From the NCBI GenBank assembly GCA_047495785.1, contig JBLDXI010000009.1:1240001-1304000 (forward strand): 64,000 nucleotides of DNA, given 5' to 3'. The first letter of the stretch is position 1. Every line of letters starts with the position of its first letter. The stretch is from Lepidodermella squamata. Taxonomy: Eukaryota > Gastrotricha. Position numbers and translations under genes: made by a program. Under the pieces are notes generated by a model. The model was not told the origin of the DNA, did not search any database, and saw only the letters and a list, made by a program, of their open reading frames with translations. Shown here piece by piece: positions 22,016 to 34,100 of this stretch.

Positions 22016-23732
22016 ATGGTGTTACCTTGGTATGGTTACGTTGTTGCCGTGATTGGATCTTCCGGCGTGCTTTTCTATCTATACAGAAAATTCGTCTGCC
22101 ACCGATATTTCAAAAGACTTGGCATCCCTGGTCCTGAACCGCATTGGCTGTACGGAAATCTGCATCAAATGTTGGTGAAAGACCGCCATCGAGTTACGCT
22201 GGAATGGTCGCGAAAATACGGCGACTTTTACGGCTACTACGAAGGTCCGACGCCGATTCTGGTCGTTACCAACATCGAAGCCATCGAACAAGTTTGCGTG
22301 AAACAGTTTCCTATTTTTCAGGGACATCGGGTAATTTCCGAAATTGAATTCAATATTTTACCAAAATACTATAAAAATTTAGGTCGTGCCAGTTCAACCG
22401 GATGCTGAACGAGAGCCAGATCACCCTGTGAATCACTTGCTATTCGCACAGGGTGAAAAATGGAAACGCCTTCGAACCACTGTGAACCCAGCTTTTTCTT
22501 CTGGAAAGCTGAAATCCTACGCCCCATCGTTAGCGAAGAGCCAGCGCGATTTGATGACTCTGTTTTCACAAAAAGCATCTGCCGGAAAAACGTTCGACAT
22601 AAAAGACTCTTTTGCGCGACTGACGCTGGGTAAGGTTTTTCTAAAATTGTTCTACCCATTGTAAGAATGGTATTTTTGATAGATGTAATTGCGAGCGTTG
22701 GTTTCAATGTTGATTTCAACGCGATATTGGACCAAGCCACCCCAAATCCGGTGCTTGAAAATCTTCGCGAATTTTTGGATGTAAGCACCCAACCAGCCCC
22801 ACCGATCGACCTAGCCCGAGCGTTACCAATATTCGTTCCATTTTTCAAGGTAACACCAGATCATCCAACTCAATCAAAATGTTAAGGATTTATTTCAGGT
22901 TTTGACCGATTTCTTGATAAGGAACAATGCCGGGTTGTTTGGTTCGATCGGTAAGCTGTTGGAACTTGTTGGGAAAATCATGGAACAGCGTCGAAGTGAC
23001 GAATCATCGCAGCGCCGCGTTGACATTCTCCAGTTAATGCTTGATTCGAAAGAAAACGGGCGGGCACGCTTGACTGACGATGAAATCAAGTCCATGTCGT
23101 TCATATTTTTCGTGGCTGGTTACGAAACAACGGCTACCACCCTGTCCTATGCGTCATATCTTCTCGCTACGAACCAGGCTGTTCAAGACAAAGTGCGGGC
23201 GGAAATTTACTCGAAATACCCGAAAGTTTTGCGGGGTGATTGGCAGCCCGAGTACGATACGGTTATGCATGAGATGCCCTACCTAGACTGGGTCTGTAAC
23301 GAAACCATGCGAATTAATTCACTGGCTTTTGCGATTTTGACTCGTTTCGTCGTTGGCGAGACGCAACTGTGCGGAATCCCAGTCGGTCGCGACCTCGGCG
23401 GTGTTTTCCTTGATATGTACAGCGTCCACAGAAATATCGATCTGTGGGGCCCTGTCGACCCGGAAAAGTTCTATCCGGAGCGATTTTCGCCGGAATATTC
23501 CGCTGGCCGGCCGGATGCGGCTTTCCTCGCTTTCGGCCACGGACCCCGGCAATGCGTTGGAATGCGGCTCGCGCTGTTTGAAATGAAAATGACACTGACG
23601 AATTTACTGCATCGATTCAGAATGTTGGAGCCGGATGAAGGCTACCCGGCTGAAGGTTTGCCGTTGAATTCGAGGGAAGGCGGTATTGGGCCTGCGAATG
23701 GAGTTCCAATCAAACTGGCGTCTTTGTACTGA
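22016..23732 (+). CDS. Cytochrome P450 F (CYP3 clan)
   Basis: Exons 22016-22330, 22383-22629, 22683-22849 and 22899-23732 give 520 residues. The N-terminal anchor is shorter than in A-D (MVLPWYGYVVAVIGSSG). The hinge KRLGIPGPEPHW, I-helix VAGYETTATT, NETMR in the K-helix, PERF and FGHGPRQCVG with Cys near 462 are all present. The first exon and long tracts of exons 2 and 4 are nearly identical to P450 E, so this is the functional partner of a recent duplication. The K-helix is followed by INSLAF instead of the LYPIAI type of A and C, which suggests a different active-site roof. Confidence 0.92.
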
Positions 23733-23981
23733 TTCCCTTCTTTCCTAACTAGCTATATCAATAGTCGCTTTCGCGTAAATTATAGTTTGCTATGATAGTA
23801 TCTTTTAAGATGGATGCACGAATTACAACCAGTGAATTGCCTCAGAAAAAATGACACGAAAAACTGTGCTGTGAATGTTGTAGTGGAAGTATTTTGTTCT
23901 TTCTTCGTCACTGTGACAGAACACCTTTATTTTCTTACTATTTATTTGAAAGTTAATGTTATTTAATAAACTTGATTGTAG

Positions 23982-25948
23982 ATGATATTTTCCAAGTTTG
24001 AAATACCTTTCGACTTGAGTCGCGTGGAGTTGTCATTTCAGTTGAAGTGGTTCCATTACGTGGGTGCGGCTATTGTTGGTTCAACTTTCGCGTTCTATTT
24101 GAACCGGAAATGGCGGCAGAGATTGTTCAAGCGAATGGGCATTCCAGGCCCCGAGCCACATTGGCTGTATGGGAATATGCACCAATTGTGGCGCGAAGAT
24201 CGCCACAACGTCATGGTCGAATGGGCGAGGAAATACGGCGAGTTTTACGGTTTTTACGAAGGATCGACGCCGATTTTAGTGACAACAAGCTTGGAAGCGG
24301 CCGAACAGATCTGCGTGAAGCAGTTCTCCAGTTTTCAAGGTCACAGGGTAAGTTCTTTCGCGATAGCCTTGTTTTGTTCCTAAAGTAACATTTTCCATTT
24401 AAAAATGTGAAGCTTCTGCCGACGCAGCCTGATCCTGATGCCGATCCAGACTCTCCGGTGAGCCATTTACTGTTCGCTCAGGGCGAGCGTTGGAAACGGT
24501 TCGATTTGTTCTAAAGTTGGACTTGATTATTTCTAATTTTATTCATTTCAGACTTCGAACCACCGTGAACCCCGCTTTTTCATCTGGGAAACTGAAATCT
24601 TACGCTCAAGCGATGAATGAAATCCAAGAAGAGTTTCTGGTTCTGCTGTCGCAAGAAGCCAGGTGTGGAATAACCTGTTGAAGAGACATTACTTGATATC
24701 ATTTCATTCCAGGGCGGGAGAACCATTCAATATTCATAACTCGTTTCAATTACTGACCCTGGACGTTATCGGATCGTTGGGGCTGGGAATCGATTTTCAG
24801 GCGATTAAAACAAGAGGCGAGGGAAACCTTTTCCTTAGAAATCTTCGAAAATTCCTGGATGCAACTGTCAATCCTGCTCCGCCTCTGGATCTTGTTAGAA
24901 TTGTCCCTGAATTAACTCCAGTCATGAAGGTAAAATTAGTTATGAATTTAATGAATTTAATGAATTAGACTCTGTTTAGGCTCTTGCCAATTGGCAACTC
25001 AAAAGCATGACAGGCTTTTTCGGGGTTATCGGCGAAATGCTAGGGATGGTTGGAAAAATCATTGAAAATCGGAAATCTGACGACAAGTTCCGCCGACAAG
25101 ATCTTTTGCAATTGCTAATTGACGCTAAACAAATGAGTGACAACGAGCTAAAGGCAATGGCACTACTGTTTGTTTTCGCCGGCTATGATACAACGAGTAA
25201 TACCCTCGGCTTTATGGCCCATTGTTTAGCCGCTAATCCAAAAGTTCAAGAAAAGCTACGGGCGGAAATTTATTCGCATTACCCGGCGGGGGTAGATGCT
25301 ACGCCTGACTATGATGTCGTCATGAATCAAATGCCTTACCTCGATGCGTGCTGCCGCGAAACCATGCGCTTGTACCCGGTTGTTTACAGTTTCGTTAATC
25401 GGTTTGTCGTTGATAATACGACGCTGTGCGGAATTCCTGTTTCGCCGAAACTCGGCAGCGTTCTTGTTGACATGTGTGCCATTCATCAAAATGTCGATTT
25501 ATGGGGCCCGATTGACCCGAAAATTTTCCACCCCGAGCGATTTCTAGACGATAACGCTGCCAATCGACCAGATATCGCGTTTTTAGCCTTCGGTTACGGG
25601 CCTCGGCAATGTGTTGGTGAGTTGTGCGAAAAAATCGATCCAATTTTTTTTTAAGGAGGACGATTATGAAAATTTTCGAGATTACCAGGGTTTTTCGAAT
25701 TTGGAGTTTTCAAATTAATTTGGGCTTCAAATTAATTTATTAAAATTGAATTCGATTTCGGAATTGATTTAATCGATATAGGAATGCGGCTCGCTTTGTA
25801 TGAAATGAAGCTGACTATTACGAACTTGGTTCGGCAATATTTTATCGAGTTACCCAATGATCAATCGAACAGCTTTGTGGTGGCTTCTCGCGAAGGCGCT
25901 ATGGTTCCGAAAAACGGCGTTTTTGTCCAGTTGAAAGCCGTAGATTAA
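23982..25948 (+). CDS. Cytochrome P450 G (CYP3 clan, most intron-rich copy)
   Basis: Six exons: 23982-24347, 24413-24498, 24552-24662, 24713-24929, 24980-25616, 25782-25948 (527 residues). It has a longer N-terminus with the anchor at about residues 25-42, hinge KRMGIPGPEPHW, I-helix VFAGYDTTSNT (Asp replaces the usual Glu after Tyr), ETMRLYP and FGYGPRQCVG with Cys near 471. The last intron splits the Gly codon right after the heme Cys. It combines the intron positions of the A/C and B/D types and adds one more, so it probably retains the ancestral structure. GTAG abuts the ATG. The poly(A) signal is at 26077. Confidence 0.9.
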
Positions 25949-26076
25949 TTTTGAACTTCATATTCCCAAGTTTGAAACACCGTATACGAAATCTGACTGT
26001 GCCCATTTAATTTGTGAATATTTATTGATAATCGCGTCATTTTCCATAGTCTTAAATGTTCTCATTTTTCTCGAAA

Positions 26077-26082
26077 ATAAAG
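26077..26082 (+). promoter_or_regulatory. Poly(A) signal of P450 G
   Basis: AATAAA about 130 bases after the P450 G stop codon at 25948. Confidence 0.5.
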
Positions 26083-26481
26083 ATTTTCTACCCAATTTTA
26101 TTTGATCATTTCGTAACCATACAATTTTCAAGAAATTTGGAACAGTGGCAGGAACGGCTGGGGAGGAGAGCGTCAATGATTGATTTATTTCCAATCGTCT
26201 AATGAGTACTTGGGCCCCGAAACACGCGCTGCGTTAAGAGATGACAAAAATAGAAAACTCCAGCGTGACGTTGACTAGAATTCATTCACGTCATCGTTAC
26301 TCGGGTCGCTGATTCCGGACGTAAACAGGGTGTTTAATGGCGATGTAATGATCCTCAGCCGCAGTCACTTGAAAATCACGCACGCATCAGGCGGTTTGAT
26401 TGCTATCGATGCTGTAGATGTGATCGAAACGCTAGCAATACCTAATTCACTGGTGAAAAACAATTTTCATGTCAAAATAAA
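26083..26481. other. Intergenic region upstream of the + strand GPCR
   Basis: It presumably contains the GPCR promoter and 5' UTR. No other feature was recognised. Confidence 0.4.
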
Positions 26482-28435
26482 ATGGCGTATAACGAAAGCC
26501 ATTGCTACACAGTTGGAGCTGTGCTGAACTCAAGTTTTACCGAGTTGGCACGCAATGAATCCTCTCCGCCGCTGGAGGCTTTCGAAGATAAAGAATTTCT
26601 ACTCAACTACGCCTTTCGAAGCTTCATCGCTCTGTTTTCCTTGGTGCGAAGAATCGGCCCAGAAGTCGCCTGCTTCAGGAAATCGGCCTACAACGATTCA
26701 ATTAGTAGCTATTCGCTGTCGTCTTCCGTTGCAAGGATTTGGCGAAACACGATCGAGTACGACGTTCCAATGGAGAGCTGTTTCGAGAATGCGTACAAGA
26801 TCGCTGAATGCCTGTGTAACATGTCCTCCGTTTTCGCTTGCAAATACACCGACGAAATATGTACCTGCCCATATAACTACGGACCTTCTCCTGCGGTTCT
26901 CTGGAAAGTGACTAAACCATTCGGTCAAAATGTAATCAATTCTGTGGCCACAGCTTTCTATTTCGCCGCAATTCCCATCGCAATTCTAAGTTTGCTTTTT
27001 CCTGTCTAAATCTGATTGAAAATTTCGAATTTGATATTATTTTCACAGCGAATGTATTCGCCATCGCGATTTGGGTTAAAAATTCGCAACTGAGATCGGT
27101 TACTAATTTATTCATTTTTAACCTTATTATTTCGGGCCTAGCAACTACTTTCTTACGCATGCCATTGGACTTGTTGCTGCTCCTTGTTTGGCCTTTCCCA
27201 TGGATCATTCAACACCCAGTGTGGCTCGGTGACGTCACGTGCCGAATTTACAAAGCCTTACGTGAGATGAGCATGGTCGGCACAGTGTATACTTTGGCTG
27301 TGATCGGTTACGAGCGTTATCAGGCGATTTGCAACCCGCTGGAAAGCCAAAGACAGCTATCGCGACGGCGCGCTTACAAACTGATCGCATTCATTTGGAT
27401 CCTAGCATTTGTAATATCGATTCCCGCCATCTATATGCATGTCAGTCCATTAAACGATTTATAAGCTGATTTTTCATTGATTTTATTGAAAGGGTGTGAT
27501 GCTAGGCCCTGAATACTTTGGCTACCTTTACGTATGCGATCTTCAATTCGCGGGTTGGACCTGGGAAGATACTGGAAAGGACCCGCAGACGTATGTGTAT
27601 GCCATGAACAGCTACCAGTTCGCCACATCGATCTCACAATTCTTTGTCCCGATTACAATCCTATCAATTGTTTACGGGAAAGTCCTTGTTACGCTGCGAC
27701 GAAGAATCAAATCCGGCGACTTGCATGTCACCTACTGCAAAAATTGTTCGACTAAGATTTCCCGCCTTAAATCGAACAACTCCGTGGCTTCAGAGTAAAT
27801 TTGACAATATTTATCTATATATTTTATAACAAATTTTCCTTAGAGTATCACACGCCCATTCGCATCCGAAACGTCGCGATAACGATACGACGATTAAGAG
27901 AACTCGCCGTGCTACGCTGATGTGCTGCTTCTGCTTGGGCGCCTTCATTGTAATGTGGCTGCCACTCGAATTTATCCTGCTAATCAACAGTATTTCTTCT
28001 TTGTGGCCAGACCGCACTCGGTGGCTCGAACCATTGTTGCTACACACGAAAAACCCGTCGATGATTTCACTATTCGATGGCTTAGCTTCATTCTTCACCG
28101 TCGCGAATGCCGTAATTTACTGCGGTACCAACGTCGAGTGGGTTCGAACGGCGAAACGTCTCCTGCGAATGAAGACTGACGGCGATGATTCATCGACTAA
28201 CGTTCAAACTGTCTCGTTCAAGCGCAAGAATGTTTCTGATTCTGACGACGCGAATAACTCGAAATCTACGAGTGATAGCTCGAATGTTGTTGAAGAGGTT
28301 GTCAGTATAAAACCGGCTTTTGTTGAGATACCCAGTCGGAAAACGGCTGATTACTTCAACGATGACTTGTTGGAGCAGTCGCTTAACCGCTACGACACAT
28401 TGCTTTCAACTGATTCATTCAAGAAACTAGAATAA
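26482..28435 (+). CDS. Rhodopsin-family GPCR with Cys-rich ectodomain (GPCR H)
   Basis: Exons 26482-26989, 27049-27440, 27493-27794 and 27844-28435 give 597 residues. The N-terminal 155 residues are extracellular, N-glycosylatable and carry cysteines in a C-x-R...RN...C-F...C-x-C pattern shared with the minus-strand GPCRs at 56.8-64 kb. TM1 crosses intron 1 (IAILTNVFAIAIW). TM3 ends in an ERY box, then QAICNPLESQRQLSRR. TM5 has FFVPITILSIVYGK. TM6 carries WLPLEF, and TM7 has NAVIYCG in place of NPxxY. The C-tail is long, Ser/Asp/Lys-rich and probably phosphorylated. The ERYQAICNPL loop and TM5 resemble CCK/orexin-type peptide receptors; the ligand is unknown. One intron found in the paralogs (after TM2) is missing here. 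Confidence 0.85.
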
Positions 28436-28444
28436 ATTGAAAAA

Positions 28445-29200
28445 TTACCGTAACGCTGGGTAATTTTGGACAGGCTAAATTTGGACACTACACTTTATCA
28501 GCTAAATTGTGCTCGATCAGGAAGGTGAATAAAAATTTCGGTAAAAATCCTCAGATTCCTTGAGAGTTGGGCTTTCCAACGGTACCAAATACGAGGTATA
28601 ATGGAAGTTACCTGTCTTCTACAAAAATTGAAAAGGTAGGATGTCTCTAAACGTCGATTTGGGACCCCCCTAATTCCCAGTCAATCCGAATATATCTCGA
28701 CTTGAAATTTTTACCAGTGGCAACTGACACCATGAACTCTCGACTGGCAAAAAAATAATTGACCTTTGTCGACGGGAATTCGGTACAGGTGACCTCAAAG
28801 TTTAGGCCACACGTGGGGCAATTTTGGACATGATAAATGCGTTGAGAGAAAAATAGCGGGAAAAAAATTCGAATCGAGTTTGGATGACGTCATCAGTTTC
28901 TTGGCACCATGTGCGCATTTTTTTCGGAATTTCAAGAAAAGTGTCAAGTTCTGCACGCATTCCGACAATTATGAATATGCTAATGAAGTGTCCAAATTTA
29001 CCCCATAAGTGTCCAAATTTAGCCTAACCACGCACAATTTTTATAAAATCAAGGTAAAATGAGAAAATTACCAAATTTTGCCCAGAGATCGGAAGTGGTC
29101 CCCCCCTCATGCTATGAAATTTTCACATTTGTATAATTTTTTCCTGATTTTCAAGAGCTGAAAACCATGTTTTTGTCCAAAATAACCCCCATTACGGTAA
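28445..29200. mobile_element. Non-autonomous inverted-repeat element (MITE-like)
   Basis: Imperfect terminal inverted repeats of about 27 bases start with TTACCGTAA at 28445-28472 and end at 29174-29200. A second, perfect 18-base inverted pair lies at 28472-28489 and 29008-29025. The motif TTTTGGACA recurs inside. There is no coding capacity, and target-site duplications are not clear. It fills the gap between GPCR H and the hevein/DPBB gene. Confidence 0.6.
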
Positions 29201-29516
29201 GGTCTGCCAACCAAAAACGTTCAAGTTTAAATAATGCTGATGATAATTATTGAATAAATGTCCGAAACGAATGCGCATGTCCGAAATTTAATCTAAAAGG
29301 TCACGCTTCTCGCTTTTGTCCTAATCAGCGCTGCGTTTTTAATCGGTCTCAGGCCTAAACGTGCGTGTCCTGATACAACAGCCAGATCATGGCTGAGTGG
29401 CCATGTTTGGCGCCAAAACCGCGAGTTATAAACGCCCCGTCGTCGACGAAATATTCATCACATCGACTTGCATCGCTCTCTTTTCTAACTCAGCTTTCAG
29501 CCGCCGATAACTCAAC

Positions 29517-30251
29517 ATGTCTCGCTCGATATTTGTTCTGCTCGCCATTACCGCTGCCGTTTGCGCTCTCGATGCCGGCTACACGACGAAGCCGCCTGGT
29601 TCGTGCAAAACCGACGAAGACTGTACCTCGAGAAAGGCAGGAGTGTGCTGCTCGAAATGGGGCTTCTGCGGCGATAGCTTCTCGTATTGCAAGGGGGACA
29701 AATCCACCGCCCTGCCTACCAAGCAGCCCTCAACCAAGGCAGCTGCTTCAACAACGAAAGCCGCCACGACTTCAACCACGACAACCACGACAGCCACCTC
29801 AACTACCACTACGCAGCTTTCCAGCACCACCACTTCCACCACTGGGTACGTAATGTGTATTTCCAATTGATTTATCTTACTGGATCTTCATTTTAGGGAA
29901 GGCGACAGCGCTATTCCGATGAATCAGGTTTTCGCTACCAACTTCACCTACTACACGGCTAACGGCTACAGCGCCTGCGGTCCGATGGTCAACGCTTCGG
30001 CCGAGCTTGTTGCCGCCGTCAGCTCGCAGTGGTTCACCCAGCAAAACCCGAATCTCGACGCTGTTTGCCACGGCATCTGCGTTACCGTTACCTACCAGAA
30101 CGCATCGCTCACGCTGCCGATCAAGGAGAAGTGCGGTTCGTGCTCCAAGTTCAACCTGCAACTGTCGGAGCCAGCTTTCATTCAGATCGCTAGCGGCAGC
30201 CACGACATCGGCCACGTCAGCGACGCCGAGTTCAGCTTTGTTGCTTGCTAA
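29517..30251 (+). CDS. Secreted hevein-domain plus double-psi beta-barrel protein (expansin-like)
   Basis: Exons 29517-29845 and 29897-30251 give 227 residues. A signal peptide (to about residue 18) is followed by one hevein/CBM18 chitin-binding domain (about 28-60) with the C...C....CCSKWGFCG.....YC pattern. A Thr/Ser-rich linker (about 62-108) follows, then a double-psi beta-barrel domain (about 118-227) with FTYYTANGYSACG, an AVSS strand, CHGICVTVTY and CGSCSKFNLQLS. This order resembles secreted wall-acting expansin/RlpA-like proteins of fungi and bacteria more than usual animal proteins. The Asp common before the paired cysteines is Glu here and DLS is QLS, so it may be a non-catalytic binder. 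A splice-like CTTTCAG ends at 29500. The poly(A) signal is at 30321. Confidence 0.85.
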
Positions 30252-30320
30252 AAACTTATGAAATTTTCGAACTTCATTTTCCCCTCTTGATTACGTCTAA
30301 TACGGCGATTGTCATAGGCC

Positions 30321-30326
30321 AATAAA
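30321..30326 (+). promoter_or_regulatory. Poly(A) signal of the hevein/DPBB gene
   Basis: AATAAA about 70 bases past the stop codon at 30251. Confidence 0.5.
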
Positions 30327-30449
30327 ACTTAACATTGTTTCATCAGCGCTTCATTGTTGAAAGGTTACTCACTCATCTGCTTATAAGGCGAGAAAATTCG
30401 GGTTAAATCAACAAATCTTACTCATTACTAGTAAATAAAAAGTATAGAT

Positions 30450-30969
30450 ATGAGCTGTTTGCTTCGATTCGCTGTTTTTGCCTTGATTTTTGCGGCTTGC
30501 TCAGCCGCGGTTTGGCGTGATTGCGGCACTAACTACGGCAAAGTTGTTTCAGTCCACCTGCCAAGCTGTGGTAATCGTACTCGGTGCCGGTTGACCCGTA
30601 ATGAAACTGAGACGATCGAGGTCAAATTTATTCCAGGTAATTACGCATTTCGCTCAAATGTTCTGGTCTTATGCTTATTTTTTTGCAGGTGCTCAAGTTG
30701 CCAAAGTTCACACTATTGTCGTAGGCATTCTTGGAAACGTTCCCACCCCGTTTCCGCTACCTGACGCCAACGCGTGTAGCGACCCGGAAGTGCTGAAATG
30801 TCCGGTTGAGGGTGGCAAGGTGACAACGTATCGAAACAGCTTCTACGTCTCACCTGCATATCCGAAGCTTTCTCTCACCGTTAAATGGATGCTGGTCGAC
30901 TCTGAAAACTGGAACCGCCGCCTCGTATGCGTTATGACACCCATTCGTATCGGCGACAAAACTGACTAA
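30450..30969 (+). CDS. NPC2-like ML-domain lipid-binding protein
   Basis: Exons 30450-30636 and 30689-30969 give 155 residues. After a signal peptide (to about residue 20) comes an MD-2-related lipid-recognition domain with WRDCG...GKVVSV, a C-x-x-x-x-x-C-x-L-T-RNET segment, VVGILGNVPTPFPLP, an AC-SDPEVLKCPV motif, YPKLSLTVKW and a final VC. The six expected disulfide cysteines are present. NPC2-type proteins bind sterols or other lipids in lysosomes or extracellularly. The next downstream genes are lipid flippases, but no functional link is implied by position alone. The poly(A) signal is at 30999. Confidence 0.9.
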
Positions 30970-30998
30970 AGACTTACAAGCTATTTATTTCTTCAACT

Positions 30999-31004
30999 AA
31001 TAAA
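30999..31004 (+). promoter_or_regulatory. Poly(A) signal of the NPC2-like gene
   Basis: AATAAA about 30 bases past the stop codon at 30969. Confidence 0.5.
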
Positions 31005-31133
31005 ATTGAAAAAATTTCGCGGATTAATAAAGCTTAACATTGAGGTAGAAAAGGTTAATCACGGGTTGTTGGGGAATTATCATAGCAGAAGCTGATAGAT
31101 TTTCGCTAAAATTGGAAATTCTAACAAGACACT

Positions 31134-34100
31134 TTAAGGATGCTCCTGTTCAGTTGCACGAGTGCCGTGTGTCCTGGTGGAAAATAAAGATGATTCAACC
31201 TGTTCGACAGAATGAATTATTTACCTGGATAGTTTTGTGCCTTCATGCAGTCTGCCGCTTTGAATCATTTCACCTAGACCGGGCTGCTGAGAAAACGCGT
31301 AACTAGAGCCGTGTCGAGTACTACGACGCATCGGGAATCCGTGGCGATTTTTCTCCGAGACTTGTTTGTAATCACTCGGCTGTTTTTGCTCCACTCGCTG
31401 CCGGGATTTAACACGATCCGTCAAAGATACTGCGAACAGCTGGCGAACAGATCGAGTCACAACAACCGGGAACAAGCAGATGAAGATGATTAAAACGCCG
31501 CATAGCCAAAAGTTAGGTGCTGCCCATACCGGGTAATCGATACCGTAGAAATCGAACTGGAAATTAATCGCAGCGAGAATCTCAGCGAACGCGATTTGAA
31601 CGACGAAAATTGACACGAAGCTGATGACGAAAACGCCGATAAATGACCCCATTGTCAGGTGCGACATCTCGAACAGGCAGCGAAGCGTGACAACAATTAC
31701 CATCGTTGTACCTAGGGCGACGCTAAATCCGGAATGACTCGTCAAGATCGGCGAACCTTGCGGCGTATTATAATCAGCAAAACCGTACCGAATGATGAAA
31801 AATGTGACGACCGAGTCGAAAATTCCCTCACAACACGCGAGGAGAAACAGCGGTAGATTGAATAAGGCATTTCTAAGACCGGGTTGGTAAAGCTGGGGGT
31901 AGGATTGCGAGTAGTAAGAATTGACGTCTTGTTCGAACCAGCCGTAGCAGACAATCGGCGCCGCTGTGTAGAGAATGTTGTAGCACATGATGAGCCATCC
32001 GTCGTAGACCGAAAACGCCGACCAGCCGGAGTAGATACCGAACCAGAAGTGGCACATTGTGAAGGCGAAATTTTTGTAGAAGAAATAGCGCAGAAAAATT
32101 GCGATTCTTAGATACGCCCATCGACCGTGGACGAGCAGCAGTTTTTGAAGGTATCGGAACTGGGCGAAGGAAAAATCGCTGGCTAGCACGGCTTGCATGC
32201 CTTCTTGACCGGAAATGCCAACTCCGATGTGAGCAGTCTTGATCATATTTCTAAAAAAAATAGCGGAAAGTTAAAGCGTGTCCCATAAGTTCCGCAATCC
32301 TGTTGTAATTTTGCAATTTTTTGAAATTGAGCCCACCGAGAGAATCTTCCATCCTTTATCCAAGATTTGACCGAAGAAGCTAATAATTCACCGCAGAAAA
32401 CCCTGAAAACCCCGATAGCAACTGGTTCGGTAATTTTCGGTTTTTACCTGGTTGGATCCAATTTCTTCGGATGTTTTGCATGATTATGCTACGATAGATT
32501 ATGCTACGATATTTCTGGTCAAGAGATATGACTACGCTTCTCATTTTAGTTTCTGATCCCTTATCATTTAGTATTTTCTTTGTTTTGTGTTACTTTTATG
32601 GGACAAGCTGTATTTTAATGCTCTCATTTCCAGCTGATTTCAGCTTTCAGCATTCATCAGGAGATTTTTCAAAGAAAAAGTGCTTACACGTCATTTGCTC
32701 CGTCTCCAATAGCTAGGGTAACTGTTTGCTTCGATCGCCTAACTAGGCCAACAACAAGTGCTTTTTGCAGCGGAGTCACTCGGCAGCAAATCACCGTTTT
32801 ACAAGCACAGGCAGCTTCCAGCAGCTTCACCTCGATTTCTGAACCGGTTTTCAGAGCATGAAACAAACTCGCCCCAGTTATGATAAAAGCAAAACCACCA
32901 GGATGATCAGCTAGGGCTTTTTGTTTCTCCAGAACAGCCGTTATTTGTTGCTTAACCTCATCCTCAGTCTCAGCATCGACGATAAATTCTTCCATTGTAT
33001 CATCGAGCATCGAACACGAGTAACCGATATTAATAGCAGTTTCCTGCTTGTCCCCAGTCAAAACCCAGATTTTGATGCCAGCTTTTGCCAGATTGAAAAT
33101 TGTCTCAGGAACGCCGACTTGCAGCTTATCCTCAACGGCCGTCGCGCCGATTAGGCGTAGTTTTTGCTCGATTTCTTCATAACACTGGCTTAGCAAGTCT
33201 TCTCGATTTTCCAATGAAGTACTAGCCGCGTGGTATTTTGCAGACCATTCCGCCCACAGCTCATCGCTGATATCCCGAACCGCACACACCAGGGTGCGCA
33301 ATCCTGTCCCAGCAAATTCGCTCAGATGCACCTTCGTTCGTTCGACGATCGCCTTCTGAGCCGTGTGATCGTGATCAAGCAACGCTAGAACCAGCGTATC
33401 AGCCCCTTTGCAGAGCAGCCGTACCTGCCCGGAGCTTCGGTCTCGAACAATTACAGACATCCTTTTTCGGATGTTGTCGAAATCTAGGACACACAGAAGG
33501 TCAAAGGTCACATCGACCCCTAACGAGTTGATTGTAATCGAATTTGGCGTGCGGCTCTTGTAGACAAATCCGAAATTTCTCGCCGCGGAAACCAGAGCCG
33601 CCTCATCTGGTGACTGAGCCTTGTAAGCTAAAACTCCATCGGGCGTATCTGTATCCGCGATAACCGTGTGGCAAAGCGCGAGAAGGGTGAAAAAATCGCG
33701 AGCCTCTTCGGAACCACGCGTTATTTCCTCAACTAGACTCCAGTCGTAGAATTTAAAACCCGGTTCGAAATACGCTGCGTTATGTCGTGAAAAATCGACC
33801 AATTTCGCTGTCGCGTTCGGTAACAAAGCGTTCGCCGACCTTTCCGGTCTCGCATCGCCGAACATGTGGCCGTTTATCGAGCATTTGTTGAAAGTCATGA
33901 TGTTCTGAGTCAAAGTCCCAGTTTTATCCGTGAAAATATACTCGATCTGGCCAAGCTCTTCATTTAGGCTGGTTGTCCTGGCGCAGGCTGGCGTATCTAA
34001 TTCTTCGTAGTACATATCCAGATCGTGGTTGATGAACGATCGGCTCAGCACGACTCGGATGATTTCGATTGAAATGTAAAGCGATATTGGAATCACGGTC

